A stretch of 64,000 bases of DNA from Cellvibrionaceae bacterium 1162T.S.0a.05 (GTDB lineage: Bacteria; Pseudomonadota; Gammaproteobacteria; Pseudomonadales; Cellvibrionaceae). The notes beneath the pieces were generated by a model. That model saw only the letters and a list, made by a program, of their open reading frames with translations, made no database searches and was not told the DNA's origin. Made by a program: the position numbers and the translations under genes. The stretch's first letter is position 1. Each line of letters opens with the position of its first letter. The stretch covers positions 723,501 through 787,500 of the forward strand of contig LANB01000001.1 in NCBI GenBank assembly GCA_000964245.1. Direction: 5' to 3'. Below, one piece after another: positions 1 to 9,202 of this stretch.

Positions 1-1708
1 GAATATCACTATTTTCCGTCAGAATTTCCTGCGCTTTTTTATAACATTCGTCAGTGATGTTTTTGATTTCTTCATCGATCAATTGTGCGGTGTGCGGCGA
101 AATTTTCTTACCAAAACCATTGTCTTCCTGAGCGTCATAATCCAATGGCCCGAGCTTTTCGGATAAACCATAATTTACTACCATCGCTCGCGCATAACGC
201 GTTGCGACCTGGATATCCGAATACGCTCCGGTACTCACACCATCGGCACCGTATTTAATTTCTTCGGCGATACGCCCACCGTATAGTGTCGCAATATTAC
301 CCAGAAGCTTTCTGCGGCTCTCACTGATGCGATCAGCTTCGGGCAAAAACCAGGTGACACCCAATGCACGTCCACGCGGGATAATCGTCACCTTATGAAT
401 CGGATCGTGCTCGGGGCTGAGATAGCCCACTATGGCATGGCCGGCCTCGTGATAAGCCGTACTGATTTTTTCTTCCTCAGACATAACCAGGGTGCGGCGC
501 TCCGTCCCCATCATGATCTTGTCTTTGGCAAGTTCAAAATCCTCGCTGGTTACCAGGCGCTTATTCGCACGCGCGGCCATCAAGGCGGCTTCATTCACCA
601 GGTTCGCCAGGTCGGCACCGGAAAAGCCGGGCGTGCCACGCGCAATGATAGACGCCTCAACACTATCGTCGAGCGGCACTTTTCGCATGTGGACTTTCAA
701 AATCTGTTCGCGACCGCGAATATCGGGCAACCCTACGAAAACCTGACGGTCAAAACGACCCGGACGCAACAAAGCGCGATCAAGCACATCGGAGCGGTTT
801 GTTGCGGCTATCACAATCACGCCTTCATTCCCTTCGAAACCGTCCATTTCAACCAGCAACTGGTTCAAGGTTTGCTCACGCTCATCATGACCACCGCCGT
901 GGCCACCGCTCCCACGATGGCGACCAACGGCATCGATCTCGTCGATAAAAATGATACATGGCGCCTGCTTCTTGGCCTGATCGAACATATCGCGCACACG
1001 CGATGCACCGACACCAACAAACATTTCCACAAAATCGGAACCTGAAATCGAGAAAAAGGGCACTTTCGCTTCGCCGGCAATGGCTTTGGCCAGCAAGGTT
1101 TTACCGGTGCCCGGAGGGCCTTGCATCAGCACACCACGCGGTATACGACCGCCAAGGCGCTGGAATTTGGATGGGTCACGCAAGTATTCCACCAACTCTT
1201 GCACTTCTTCTTTGGCTTCATCAATGCCTGCGACGTCTGCAAATGTGGTTTTTACCTGATCTTCGCCCAGGAGGCGTGCCTTACTCTTGGCAAAGCTCAT
1301 GGGGCCACCCCGGCCGCCGGCCCCACCCTGCATTTGCCGCATAAAGAATATAAACACCCCGATAAACAAAAGGATGGGGAAGGCTGCCACGAGCAACTCT
1401 TTCCAGATACTGCGTGTCTCGGGGGCGGCAGAAATAACCTTCACATTGTTCTCGTAGAGATCATCCATCAGACCAAAATCTGCAATTTCGGGGCGCACAA
1501 CCGTAAAGGTACTGTTGTCGCGGTCCACACCTCGAATAATGCGACCATCCACTTCAACCTGAACCACCCGACCATTTCTCACCTGATCGAGAAAGTCTGA
1601 ATAGCCCAGCTCCCGCCCGGGGGTAGGCTGGTTAAAGTTTTGGAAGACAGTGAACAGCACTACGACAATCACAGTCCACAACAGCAGGTTTTTAGCCATA
1701 TCGTTCAA
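1..1708 (-). CDS. ftsH: ATP-dependent zinc metalloprotease FtsH (3' end outside window)
   Basis: Membrane-anchored AAA+ protease that extracts and degrades membrane proteins and short-lived cytosolic proteins. About 569 residues are visible; the C-terminal tail (family length about 640) lies beyond the window edge. Seen: an N-terminal membrane segment (about residues 7-25), a periplasmic part, a second membrane segment (about 107-128) followed by a Gly-rich stretch, Walker A GPPGTGKT at 197-204, Walker B with [11 protein letters not shown], the SRH region ([20 protein letters not shown]) and the zinc site HEAGH at 420-424. I chose the TTG start because AAGGAG lies 8 nt before it; the usual MAKNL start is three codons inside. 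It follows rlmE on the same strand after 219 bp, the usual order in gammaproteobacteria. Confidence 0.97.
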   Translation of the reverse strand, partial: MNDMAKNLLLWTVIVVVLFTVFQNFNQPTPGRELGYSDFLDQVRNGRVVQVEVDGRIIRGVDRDNSTFTVVRPEIADFGLMDDLYENNVKVISAAPETRSIWKELLVAAFPILLFIGVFIFFMRQMQGGAGGRGGPMSFAKSKARLLGEDQVKTTFADVAGIDEAKEEVQELVEYLRDPSKFQRLGGRIPRGVLMQGPPGTGKTLLAKAIAGEAKVPFFSISGSDFVEMFVGVGASRVRDMFDQAKKQAPCIIFIDEIDAVGRHRGSGGHGGGHDEREQTLNQLLVEMDGFEGNEGVIVIAATNRSDVLDRALLRPGRFDRQVFVGLPDIRGREQILKVHMRKVPLDDSVEASIIARGTPGFSGADLANLVNEAALMAARANKRLVTSEDFELAKDKIMMGTERRTLVMSEEEKISTAYHEAGHAIVGYLSPEHDPIHKVTIIPRGRALGVTWFLPEADRISESRRKLLGNIATLYGGRIAEEIKYGADGVSTGAYSDIQVATRYARAMVVNYGLSEKLGPLDYDAQEDNGFGKKISPHTAQLIDEEIKNITDECYKKAQEILTENSDI

Positions 1709-1752
1709 GGCGAGATCTCCTTAGACTTGCGAAGCAAGGGGCCTGAGGCGCC

Positions 1753-1768
1753 AATGCTCGCGAGCATT
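1753..1768. repeat. 16-bp perfect palindrome between rlmE and ftsH
   Basis: AATGCTCGCGAGCATT is fully self-complementary with no loop. It lies about 45 bp upstream of the ftsH start and could be an operator for a dimeric regulator. No T-run follows, so it is not an intrinsic terminator. Confidence 0.5.
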
Positions 1769-1801
1769 TAAAGCGGGGATTTAAAGTATAGAGCTGTACT
1801 C

Positions 1802-1853
1802 CCCATAAAAACAGCCCATAAAAACAGCCCATAAAAACAGCTCGTAAAAACGG
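1802..1853. repeat. 13-bp tandem repeat, four units
   Basis: Three identical units CCCATAAAAACAG (1802-1814, 1815-1827, 1828-1840) are followed by a diverged fourth, CTCGTAAAAACGG (1841-1853). It is AT-rich and sits in the 219-bp gap upstream of ftsH and downstream of rlmE. The units are slightly longer than one helical turn. The repeat could vary in copy number by slippage and change spacing in the ftsH leader; that is inference. Confidence 0.8.
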
Positions 1854-1927
1854 TCCACACCATCACAGAATGAACCCACTATGACGGTACGCTGTAACCC
1901 CAGCGCTGGATTACTGGACTCAAAAAC

Positions 1928-2548
1928 TCACGCCTTCAAGCCCTTGGCAACCAGGTAGACTTCCCTGGAGCGCGGGCGCGAGGCCGAAGGTTTGCGCGTA
2001 ACGACTTTGGAAAAGCTCGTACGGCATTCCTTAATCAATTCGTCAAAACCTTCTCCCTGGAAGACTTTGCAGACGAAAACACCACCGGGTTTTAACACCT
2101 CTCGCGCCATTTCAAGCGCAAGCTCCACCAAATACATGGATTTAGGCTGATCAACATCGGCTACACCACTCATATTGGGGGCCATATCCGAGATTACAAG
2201 ATCTGCCTTGCTTCCCCCTAATGCCGCCAGTATGGACTGCAAAACGGCCTCTTCCGTGAAATCACCCTGAATGAACTCCACATCTTCGAGTGCGTCCATC
2301 GGCAAAATATCCGAAGCGACCACTCTGCCTTTGACACCCACTTCTTTCGCAGCCACTTGCGACCACCCTCCTGGCGCGGCGCCAAGGTCAACAACCAGTT
2401 GCCCCGGACGCAGGAGCCGGTCCTTCTCATTCAGCTCCAGCAACTTGAAACTGGCGCGTGAACGCCAGCCAGCCTTTTGTGCATCTTTTACATAAGGATC
2501 ATTGAAATGTTCGCGCAGCCAGCGGTGACTGCTTTTGGATCTCGCCAC
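1928..2548 (-). CDS. rlmE: 23S rRNA (uridine-2552-2'-O)-methyltransferase RlmE
   Basis: Also called RrmJ/FtsJ. It methylates the 2'-OH of U2552 in the A-loop of 23S rRNA in assembled 50S particles, using S-adenosylmethionine. The 206 residues match the family length. Seen: SAM-binding motif [15 protein letters not shown] (about residues 51-65), acidic loop VASDILPMD, and the K-D-K-E catalytic residues of the family at about K35 (RASFK), D121 (VISDMAPN), K161 (CKVFQGEG) and E196 ([10 protein letters not shown]). It lies upstream of ftsH on the same strand and diverges from yhbY, the standard neighbourhood. Heat-shock control is known for the E. coli gene; no clear sigma-32 site was seen here. 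Confidence 0.96.
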   Translation of the reverse strand: MARSKSSHRWLREHFNDPYVKDAQKAGWRSRASFKLLELNEKDRLLRPGQLVVDLGAAPGGWSQVAAKEVGVKGRVVASDILPMDALEDVEFIQGDFTEEAVLQSILAALGGSKADLVISDMAPNMSGVADVDQPKSMYLVELALEMAREVLKPGGVFVCKVFQGEGFDELIKECRTSFSKVVTRKPSASRPRSREVYLVAKGLKA

Positions 2549-2648
2549 GGTTTTACCACTTGTTGTGCCACTTCAGAGCGCGCTTTGTGAAGGCGCTTAG
2601 CGTACAATTGTACCCTTTATAGACGTACCACGATAAGGGCAAGACAGC

Positions 2649-2948
2649 ATGAGCGTGACCAGCGCCAAAAAGAAACAATTCCGAACTCTCGGGCACAACC
2701 TTAACCCCATAGTGACCATCGCTGGCAATGGCCTCAGCGAGGGTGTACTCGCCGAACTCGAGCGCGCACTTGAAGACCATGAGTTGATCAAGGTTAAAAT
2801 CGCCGTTAGCGATCGCGAATCCCGGTCCGCTCTGGTGAAAGAACTCCTCGGCGTGAGCAAGGCCGAACTCATTCAGGAAATCGGCAAAATCGCTCTGATC
2901 TTTCGCGAGGCGAAAAAGCCCCATCCACAAAAATCCAATATACGCTAA
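2649..2948 (+). CDS. yhbY: Ribosome assembly RNA-binding protein YhbY
   Basis: Small CRS1/YhbY (CRM) domain protein that associates with pre-50S particles. All 99 residues form the single CRM domain: a basic N-terminus (KKKQFRTLGHNLNP), the GxxG-type loop in VTIAGNGLSEGV and the helix FREAKKPHP at the end. It is divergent from rlmE with a 100-bp spacer that contains the palindrome GTACAATTGTAC (2602-2613). Family membership is clear; its exact step in ribosome assembly is less settled in the literature. In related genomes greA is the next gene; here a block of about 6 kb separates them. Confidence 0.93.
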   Translation: MSVTSAKKKQFRTLGHNLNPIVTIAGNGLSEGVLAELERALEDHELIKVKIAVSDRESRSALVKELLGVSKAELIQEIGKIALIFREAKKPHPQKSNIR

Positions 2949-2990
2949 AAGATAATCGCGCCTAAAAAAGTGCAAACAAAATGAAAGTTC

Positions 2991-3013
2991 GGCGGGCCGC
3001 TTGTGAGCCCGCC
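2991..3013. other. GC-rich stem-loop after yhbY
   Basis: GGCGGGC (2991-2997) and GCCCGCC (3007-3013) form a 7-bp stem with a 9-nt loop. No T-run follows on either strand, so it is at best a weak or Rho-aided stop for yhbY. It covers the possible GTG start at 3003 of the next gene, which argues against that start. Confidence 0.5.
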
Positions 3014-3035
3014 TGCACAGCGCAATACTTCTTCT

Positions 3036-4436
3036 ATGTTAAAAAGCATCAAATACAAAATCTGGCTGACGTTTTTAATAACCCTTGCGTTATGCATGAG
3101 TGCGATGCTGATGCTGACTCAACTTTCGATGCGCAGTGGCTTTCTCAACTACGTCACCTCTCAAACCGTCAACAAGCTTGAATACATTGCCGATGATATT
3201 GTCGAACTTCACGGTATTGACCCAAGCCTGAACGGCATGCACAACAACACCCTCGTCTGGAAAAAAATTCGCAATCATGCTTACAAGAACGTGAGCCTTG
3301 ATGCGCCGCCGGAAAATCAAAAGTCGGCCTATACCCACCAATTTAATTTTGTGGAAAGCTTGTTGCTCGTCGACCAAAATAAAAAGTTGATCGTAGGTGA
3401 TGAAAAACCCGATGCAAATTATTTTTACCACGAAATTAACGCCAAAAATACAGGTTTGATTGCTTACATCGCATACATCAAACCCTCCGATTTTCTGCAG
3501 AGCATTGACCACCACTTTCTTACGCAACAATTACGCTCATTGGCAACAATCAGCATTGGTGTTGCATTGGTATCACTCGCCGTGGTGCTTTTACTCTCGC
3601 GCTGGCTCATCAACCCGCTTATTGCTCTGTCTCGAAGTGCAAAAAAATTAGCGGCCGGAGAGTTCGACGTACGGATTAATCACCACTCCAAAGACGAACT
3701 CGGCCTCCTGTGCCGAAATTTTAATGAATTGGCGAATACACTGTCTGCCAATGAAAAGTCCCGCAAACAGTGGGTCGCTGATATTTCCCATGAAATGCGC
3801 ACCCCGCTTGCCGTGGTAAAAGCACAAATTGAAGCCATGCAGGATGGCATTCGTGAAACCAACCAGGAAAACCTGGGCATTCTCAAGGATAAAATTGATT
3901 CGCTCAGCATACTTATCAACGACTTATATGAACTCTCCCTGTCCGACCTCGGGGCCCTGAGTTACAACAAGGAAGCCCTGCCTTTTTACGAGCTCATTGA
4001 ACATATTAAGGATGATTTTGTTTTTCGGGCAGAACAAAAAAGTCTCACGCTGACTATCGACAATAAATTAGCGCACAATACCTGTATTTTTGGTGATGCC
4101 AATCGCCTGATGCAATTACTCATCAATCTGGTTGAAAATGCAATCCACTACACTGACACCCCCGGAAAAATACACGTAGAAGCCACGGCAAACGCCGCCA
4201 GTATTCAAGTGGTTGTCGAGGACAGCAAACCCGGTGTGAGCGAGGACAAATTAGAAAAGATTTTTGAGCGCCTGTTCAGGGTAGAATCTTCGCGCAACCG
4301 TAACACGGGCGGGTCCGGCCTGGGGCTGAGCATTTGTAAAAATATTGTCGAAGCACACGAAGGCCGAATCAAAGCTAGCCACTCGCCTCTTGGCGGTTTA
4401 CGTATTACACTAGTTTTCCCGGTGCATACATCATGA
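3036..4436 (+). CDS. baeS: Sensor histidine kinase, BaeS type
   Basis: Inner-membrane envelope-stress kinase partner of BaeR, which in E. coli senses damage and toxic compounds and activates efflux genes. The 466 residues contain TM1 (about 9-29), a periplasmic sensor of about 140 residues, TM2 (about 170-190), a HAMP linker (SRWLINPLIALSRSAKKL), HisKA with ADISHEMRTPL (phospho-acceptor His252) and a HATPase domain with LVENAIHYT, VEDSKPGVSEDKLEKIFERLFR and GGSGLGLSI. The wording DISHEMRTPLAVVKAQIEAMQDGIRE is close to BaeS. I start at ATG 3036; an in-frame GTG at 3003 lies in a hairpin and would put a non-hydrophobic extension before TM1. It overlaps baeR by ATGA (translational coupling). Confidence 0.85.
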   Translation: MLKSIKYKIWLTFLITLALCMSAMLMLTQLSMRSGFLNYVTSQTVNKLEYIADDIVELHGIDPSLNGMHNNTLVWKKIRNHAYKNVSLDAPPENQKSAYTHQFNFVESLLLVDQNKKLIVGDEKPDANYFYHEINAKNTGLIAYIAYIKPSDFLQSIDHHFLTQQLRSLATISIGVALVSLAVVLLLSRWLINPLIALSRSAKKLAAGEFDVRINHHSKDELGLLCRNFNELANTLSANEKSRKQWVADISHEMRTPLAVVKAQIEAMQDGIRETNQENLGILKDKIDSLSILINDLYELSLSDLGALSYNKEALPFYELIEHIKDDFVFRAEQKSLTLTIDNKLAHNTCIFGDANRLMQLLINLVENAIHYTDTPGKIHVEATANAASIQVVVEDSKPGVSEDKLEKIFERLFRVESSRNRNTGGSGLGLSICKNIVEAHEGRIKASHSPLGGLRITLVFPVHTS

Positions 4437-5107
4437 CAAATAAACCCATCGCGATCATAGAAGACGAACCCGATCTCGCCCAATTGCTGGGGGAGTATAT
4501 CGGCGCAAGCGGCTACGACGTTAAAATTATTCAGGACGGTCAGCAAGCCAGTGACTGGCTCAAGGACAATCAACCCGCTTTGATTCTGCTCGACTTGATG
4601 CTTCCAGGCAAAGATGGAATTGAAATCTGTAAGGAAGTTCGCGCTTACTCTGCGGTACCGATCATTATGGTGACGGCAAAAGTTGAAGAAGTCGATCGAC
4701 TACTTGGGCTTGAACTTGGCGCCGACGATTATATTTGCAAACCTTATAGCCCGCGCGAAGTGGTGGCGCGAGTGAAAGCAGTATTGCGACGAACCGAAAG
4801 CCCCGAAGACCAACCACAAACGGGTATTCGACTCGACGATGATCGCCATTGCGTTATCACGGAAGGCGGCAGCACTGAACTTACTACGATTGAATATCGT
4901 CTATTCAAACTGATGTACGAGCAACCCGGTAAAATCTTCTCTCGCCAGTATCTAATGGACAATATTTATTCGGATTATCGTGTAGTCAGTGATCGCACCG
5001 TTGATAGCCACATCAAGAAAATGCGCAAAAAGCTGCAACCCACTCTGGGCGACGAAGACGTTATTCGCTCGGTATACGGTGCCGGCTACAAATACGAGCC
5101 TATATAA
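4433..5107 (+). CDS. baeR: Response regulator, BaeR type (OmpR family)
   Basis: DNA-binding partner of the preceding kinase. Residues 1-120 are a receiver with the acidic pair E10-D11, phospho-Asp54 (LILLDLMLPGKDG) and Lys in YICKPYSPREVVARVKA. The stretch VTAKVEEVDRLLGLELGADDYICKP is nearly diagnostic for BaeR. Residues about 130-224 form the OmpR winged helix, ending VYGAGYKYEP. Total 224 residues, normal for the family. The ATG overlaps the baeS stop codon. A small lipoprotein gene follows after 2 nt, so all three are probably one transcript. Targets cannot be read from this window; no acrD/mdtABC-type pump lies nearby. Confidence 0.88.
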   Translation: MTNKPIAIIEDEPDLAQLLGEYIGASGYDVKIIQDGQQASDWLKDNQPALILLDLMLPGKDGIEICKEVRAYSAVPIIMVTAKVEEVDRLLGLELGADDYICKPYSPREVVARVKAVLRRTESPEDQPQTGIRLDDDRHCVITEGGSTELTTIEYRLFKLMYEQPGKIFSRQYLMDNIYSDYRVVSDRTVDSHIKKMRKKLQPTLGDEDVIRSVYGAGYKYEPI

Positions 5108-5109
5108 CC

Positions 5110-5529
5110 TTGAATATTTTTAAAAAAATCAAAGTCTCCTTCCTGACCTTTTTCTTTTCCATTATTGTCTTTGCCTGTTCATCAACACCGGACATCCCGG
5201 ATGAAGCCGTCCATTTTCATACACGCATAACCAGCAGCGGGCTCAAACATTTTCAACTCTCAGTCATCGTTGCCCCACCTGCTCGACGCATTTCGCCCGA
5301 AGCACAAAATAGCCAACGCAACCCTGAAGAGCGGATGGCGAGAAAAACTGAAAAAAACCTAAAACTCCTGGCGGAGCAAAAAGTTCTTGAAAGCGGCTTC
5401 TGCCGGGAAGGTTACTGGTATTTAGGAAACAACTATTACGGCAGAAATGTCTACTTACGCGGCGAGTGCAATGAAGCCGCGACCAATGAAGACCGGCAAA
5501 AATTTCCAGATACCCTGAAGTACTGGTAA
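5110..5529 (+). CDS. Small lipoprotein of unknown function, third gene of the baeSR operon
   Basis: I do not recognise the family. The 139 residues start with TTG (2 nt after the baeR stop). A basic N-terminus and hydrophobic segment end in the lipobox IVFAC (lipidated Cys23), followed by SSTPDIPDE; there is no Asp at +2, so outer-membrane sorting is plausible. The mature part is charged and has two further Cys (GFCREGYWY and YLRGECNEAA) that could form a disulphide. The spacing makes it co-transcribed with baeSR, which suggests an envelope role such as modulating the sensor, but that is inference. Confidence 0.75.
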   Translation: MNIFKKIKVSFLTFFFSIIVFACSSTPDIPDEAVHFHTRITSSGLKHFQLSVIVAPPARRISPEAQNSQRNPEERMARKTEKNLKLLAEQKVLESGFCREGYWYLGNNYYGRNVYLRGECNEAATNEDRQKFPDTLKYW

Positions 5530-5635
5530 ACCAAATCGTCACCGCCTGAATCCCAGACTTAATATTTATCCCCCCTACCCAACCGAGACTTTTTGGTGAG
5601 AACCAAAATCTCGACCTCGTCACAAGACCTACAAC

Positions 5636-5657
5636 ACTGGTAAGTACTTACACCAGT
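5636..5657. promoter_or_regulatory. Imperfect palindrome upstream of the 873-residue lipoprotein gene
   Basis: ACTGGT-AAGTACTT-ACACCAGT: six outer pairs (ACTGGT/ACCAGT) around the inner palindrome AAGTACTT, with a two-base bulge. It lies about 165 bp before the start at 5822, in an otherwise AT-rich gap. Another stem (about 5587-5611, TTTTGGT/ACCAAAA) precedes it. It is possibly a dimeric regulator site; no experimental link is visible. Confidence 0.4.
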
Positions 5658-5821
5658 TTGCGGAATCTATCACAGTTGCTTCTCTGTCGACGGCAATATT
5701 ATCGAAATATAATATGACCATTAAAAGTCAAAATAAAAAAACATTCCTTATCAAAACAAAACAGAGATGCGCGGTAGCAACCGTTTGGAGCAACGCTTAA
5801 TCCAGCTGTTACGAGGTCACT

Positions 5822-8443
5822 ATGCTTGCTAATTTTAAAAATCACACACACGAACGACTTTTCGCATTGCGGCAGGTTCGCAACTTATTATTCATTTTAT
5901 TTTGCACCGTGATTATCACGAATTGCGGTGGCGAAGATTTCGAGTCCGGCCCGAATGAAGAACCTGGTATCTCCGGGAACGACGGCAGTTCCCAGGATAA
6001 CAATTCTGACGATGGATCCGATGACGATTCAACCGACGATGAAACCACCGATAATGGCTCTGACAGTGGTGGTAACGATGACGAAACAGAGGGTAACGAT
6101 GGCACCGACACGGGCTCAGATGACGACGGTACCGGTGGCGATGAGGGTTCGGATACCGGAGCAGGCGATGACACGAGTGATGACTCTGGAGATGGCTCTG
6201 GAGAAAGTAGCAGCGGTGAAACCAGCGCTAGCATAAACACAATTACTCTCGTCAATACCGATACCCAAGTCAGTTTAATCACCCTTGAAGATGCTGCGCT
6301 TATCGACCTGGGCAGTTTCACCAGTGGCCTCAGTATTGAAGCGAACGTTGAAGGGGCAAGCAGCGTTAAATTTATTCTCAGCGGCGCAATGTCTTTTGAG
6401 AAGGTTGAGGGCGGCGCGCCTTATTTACTGGCAGGCGACTTTTCCGGTGTTTATAGCGCGTTTGAATTTGTTCCCGGCACCTATGATTTACGTATTGAAG
6501 CCTGGTCCGATGCGAATGCTGGCGGGGAATTAATGGCCTTCACTGAATTGAGTTTCGACGTTGTCGCTGCTGGCGATGATGGGTCAGGCGATGACGACTC
6601 AGGCGGCGATGACTCTGGAGACGGTGATTCTGGAAATGACGGTACTGGCGACGATGACTCTGGAGATGACAGCGCTGGAAACGACGGTTCTGGCGGCGAT
6701 GATTCAGGAGATGACGGTGACACGGTTGCATCACCCGGAAGTTGCGGCGAAGAGTACGATGGGACTAACACCACTGTTACCGCGCACTTGAAAAGCCTGA
6801 CTCGCATCAATGGTGTATCCCCGGAAGGTGTCTATTTTTCGGCTCAGGATAGCACCTCAACAAACTGCGTGGATCTCACTGGCGGTTCCGATGCTACGGC
6901 CTGCGCCTCTGGCCAATTCCTGGGCTTTCATTTTAATTTTGATGACCCGGACTCCGGCAATTTCGAGACCACGGGCAATAGCAAAAATCGACAAATCAGC
7001 GGCGCGCCGCGAGCAGTTCACGTATTTGAATGCGAAGGCGAAGGCAACAGCCGTTGGAATTCAGAAACCCGACAATGTGAGTTTGCCGTAAAAGTTCGCG
7101 TGCAAGAGCCGGCGGGCAATTACGACGATGCGTGTTTGCGCGTGAATATCAAACCGCAAGCAGAGGCCTTTGCCGCTGAAGATACATACTGTATTTCAGC
7201 CGAAAATGATTTTGCAGAGTGTCCGGCTGGCGTTCCAGAAGCAAACAAACTCAACGATACACCATCAATAGGAAACTTTGAAAACTCCCGTGTGTTATTT
7301 GCACGAGGTTCAGTAGCAACTTACTCCAGTGTCTGCATCGATTACACCGAGAGTAACGTACGGATTGGGGCTTACGGTAGTGGTAGCGATCCGCTCGTTG
7401 CAGGGCTCAATATTGGCAGACGCGGATCGTGTGGCCAAACCATTCCAACAATTGAAGAAAGACCGAACACAATCACTGTCGATAATTATCCACGCTTACA
7501 AAAAGATGAATTTGGCCACATCATCGATGGCTGGGCCTTCGATATCAGTGCGTCTGATTTACGCGTTGGAAGCGCTCAAGCGGGCATGGCAACAACACTG
7601 GTAACGCTGCACAAGCTCGACATGGATTGGAGTGAAACCGGAGAGTATGACGGTATGGTCAAACTCGGAGATGATGGCAAAAATTGCAGCGAAAATGGAA
7701 ACCTTCCTTGCGAATATGTTCAGTATCCCTATGGCCTGGTTGTTTCCGAGATCACTTCGATCGCAAATGAATCCAATTTACCGCTGGTTAATTTCAATTG
7801 TTTTACCGATTGCGGGATTGTAAATAGTGCAGTGATCGGCTCTAAAGCCAAGCGTGCAATTGAACACAATATGCGTGTAATGGGGTCATGGGGCATGGTT
7901 GTCAGTAACTCGTGGTTCGGAGGGGATCACATCGGCGGGCGCGGAGGTAAAAATAAAATAACCTTGCGCAACTTTAAACCCGACGGTCAAACAAGCCTGA
8001 ATGTTAACCCGGAAGATTTTGAAACCGGAAACCACGATAGCAACGGCCCTGGTTGGGTACGCGAGCCCGAACTACCTCGACAGTTTACTCCCCATTATCA
8101 ATTTATGATTGACAATATTTTTGGAGACACCGAGCAAATGCCGAGTTCCAATGAGGCAGGATTTATGCACATTGGTGCCGGCACGCAGTACGCCGGGGTT
8201 TTCGGCTCAACTTTTCTCGGTGCTCCGGGCCGAGAAACCAACTCGTCGCTCTTTGCATTGGGCGGCCGTCATATTGTTACCGCCGGCACAAATTATATAG
8301 ACAATGTGCCGTGCCGTTTCGATGATTCCAACGGCACCAACAGTGTTTATACGGATTACTTCCTAATCTATGCAGACACACCCAATGGCGCATGCAACCA
8401 GGCCGGCGTGACAAGTATTGCACCGGAACCGGAATCACCCTGA
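5822..8443 (+). CDS. Large surface lipoprotein with acidic linkers and a probable beta-helix domain
   Basis: An 873-residue exported lipoprotein. The N-terminal hydrophobic segment ends in IITNC, giving lipidated Cys35. Residues about 38-137 are a linker made almost wholly of D, S, G, T and E. Residues about 138-250 form a beta-sandwich-like domain (TLVNTDTQ, VKFILSG, APYLLAGDFSG, PGTYDLRIEAWSD) of a type I recall from secreted proteins of marine bacteria. A second D/S/G linker spans about 252-302. Residues 303-873 are Cys-rich at first and then show the short turn-rich repeats of a right-handed parallel beta-helix (SAVIGSKAKRAIEHNMRV, VVSNSWFGGDHIGGRGG). A polysaccharide-binding or lyase-like role is plausible, but no catalytic signature was identified. 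A strong terminator follows. It may be a gained gene between greA and yhbY. Confidence 0.8.
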   Translation: MLANFKNHTHERLFALRQVRNLLFILFCTVIITNCGGEDFESGPNEEPGISGNDGSSQDNNSDDGSDDDSTDDETTDNGSDSGGNDDETEGNDGTDTGSDDDGTGGDEGSDTGAGDDTSDDSGDGSGESSSGETSASINTITLVNTDTQVSLITLEDAALIDLGSFTSGLSIEANVEGASSVKFILSGAMSFEKVEGGAPYLLAGDFSGVYSAFEFVPGTYDLRIEAWSDANAGGELMAFTELSFDVVAAGDDGSGDDDSGGDDSGDGDSGNDGTGDDDSGDDSAGNDGSGGDDSGDDGDTVASPGSCGEEYDGTNTTVTAHLKSLTRINGVSPEGVYFSAQDSTSTNCVDLTGGSDATACASGQFLGFHFNFDDPDSGNFETTGNSKNRQISGAPRAVHVFECEGEGNSRWNSETRQCEFAVKVRVQEPAGNYDDACLRVNIKPQAEAFAAEDTYCISAENDFAECPAGVPEANKLNDTPSIGNFENSRVLFARGSVATYSSVCIDYTESNVRIGAYGSGSDPLVAGLNIGRRGSCGQTIPTIEERPNTITVDNYPRLQKDEFGHIIDGWAFDISASDLRVGSAQAGMATTLVTLHKLDMDWSETGEYDGMVKLGDDGKNCSENGNLPCEYVQYPYGLVVSEITSIANESNLPLVNFNCFTDCGIVNSAVIGSKAKRAIEHNMRVMGSWGMVVSNSWFGGDHIGGRGGKNKITLRNFKPDGQTSLNVNPEDFETGNHDSNGPGWVREPELPRQFTPHYQFMIDNIFGDTEQMPSSNEAGFMHIGAGTQYAGVFGSTFLGAPGRETNSSLFALGGRHIVTAGTNYIDNVPCRFDDSNGTNSVYTDYFLIYADTPNGACNQAGVTSIAPEPESP

Positions 8444-8470
8444 TTTAAAATCGAAAAAAACCCAAAAAAA

Positions 8471-8497
8471 GCCAGCACTGCAAAGTGCTGGCTTTTT
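8471..8497. terminator. Bidirectional intrinsic terminator
   Basis: GCCAGCACT (8471-8479), loop GCAA, AGTGCTGGC (8484-8492), then TTTTT on the plus strand; seven A's precede it, so it also works on the minus strand. It stops the 873-residue lipoprotein gene and the converging secreted-protein gene. It closely resembles the greA terminator at 9475. Confidence 0.9.
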
Positions 8498-8526
8498 CTA
8501 TTATGAAATTTAAAACTTACTCTGAT

Positions 8527-8571
8527 TTACAATTTCTTCAGCAAATCAATTTCGTATTCAATTTCGCTACT
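8527..8571 (-). pseudogene. Duplicated fragment of the greA 3' end
   Basis: On the minus strand this stretch reads in frame ...SSEIEYEIDLLKKL-stop, matching the real GreA C-terminus [13 protein letters not shown]-stop, with the stop codon in the same place. Nineteen bases (8544-8562 and 9573-9591) are identical. A near-identical terminator lies about 30-55 bp further on in both copies. The rest of greA is absent. It directly follows the stop of the secreted-protein gene at 8579. This may be the trace of a duplication, or of an element that entered at the greA 3' end and restored it. Confidence 0.7.
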
Positions 8572-8578
8572 TTTCTTG

Positions 8579-9202
8579 CTATTTCTTGCCCTTATTCTTT
8601 CCTTTCTTGCCGCCGTTACCATTCCCCGGGTTTACCTCTTCTTCAGGCGGTTCCAGTGTAGGCTCTCTCGGCTCAAAGATTGACATGCTGACATGCAGCG
8701 TTCCCCCATAAAAATCCATATGGCGCGAAATATTTATACCGCGCGCTTCATCAACAATCCTGGCGATGCCAAAAAAGTCGGAGACAAAAACAATAGCATC
8801 GGGATAGACAGCAGCGACACTTTCCGGGCTGGCTAGTGCAAAATCTGCAGTAATATTTTCTGTGGTGACCCAGCCGGTAACGAGCTCATTCCACCTGATA
8901 ATGCTTACTCTATCGCTATCGAGCCCCGTAGCCGGGCTTCCACTTTCATCTTCAAAGACAACATTCACTTGCCCACCTTGTGCAACACGGTAGGAACATG
9001 AGCCTCTGTTACCCGCGATTGATGTACTTTGGCAAAACAGCGGGCTACCGTATTCCGCATTGACTTGAGATCGACTGTCTCCAAGTGCCACTCCAGGCAC
9101 ACTCACACCCTCTATTACCAGACCTTCTGCCGGGGCTTCTGCGAAAATACGCAAAGATAAAACTGTCATCAACACCGCTATGGCAATGGTTGAATTTTTC
9201 AT
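8579..9202 (-). CDS. Small secreted protein of unknown function
   Basis: The start is ATG 9202 with GGAGAG about 5 nt upstream; a longer frame to 9262 lacks a signal. The 207 residues begin with a signal peptide (MKNSTIAIAVLMTVLS, cleavage near FAEA). The segment GVALGDSRSQVNAEYGSP resembles the short 'G..R..V....G.P' motif of SmpA/OmlA-like domains, but the match is weak. Two Cys (LFCQSTS and GSCSYRV) could form a disulphide. The C-terminus is a low-complexity Pro/Glu then Gly/Asn/Lys tail (PGNGNGGKKGKNKGKK), possibly binding an anionic surface. It sits alone between two similar terminators and two copies of the greA 3' end, which suggests it was inserted here. Confidence 0.75.
   Translation of the reverse strand: MKNSTIAIAVLMTVLSLRIFAEAPAEGLVIEGVSVPGVALGDSRSQVNAEYGSPLFCQSTSIAGNRGSCSYRVAQGGQVNVVFEDESGSPATGLDSDRVSIIRWNELVTGWVTTENITADFALASPESVAAVYPDAIVFVSDFFGIARIVDEARGINISRHMDFYGGTLHVSMSIFEPREPTLEPPEEEVNPGNGNGGKKGKNKGKK

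Noticed and set aside
395-1600. Plus-strand open frames opposite ftsH as genes
   Set aside because: They are shadows of the ftsH coding sequence; the minus-strand frame has all FtsH motifs.
5585-5611. Terminator of the baeSR operon (TTTTGGT/ACCAAAA stem)
   Set aside because: No T-run follows on the plus strand and the stem is AT-rich; left as a minor inverted repeat.
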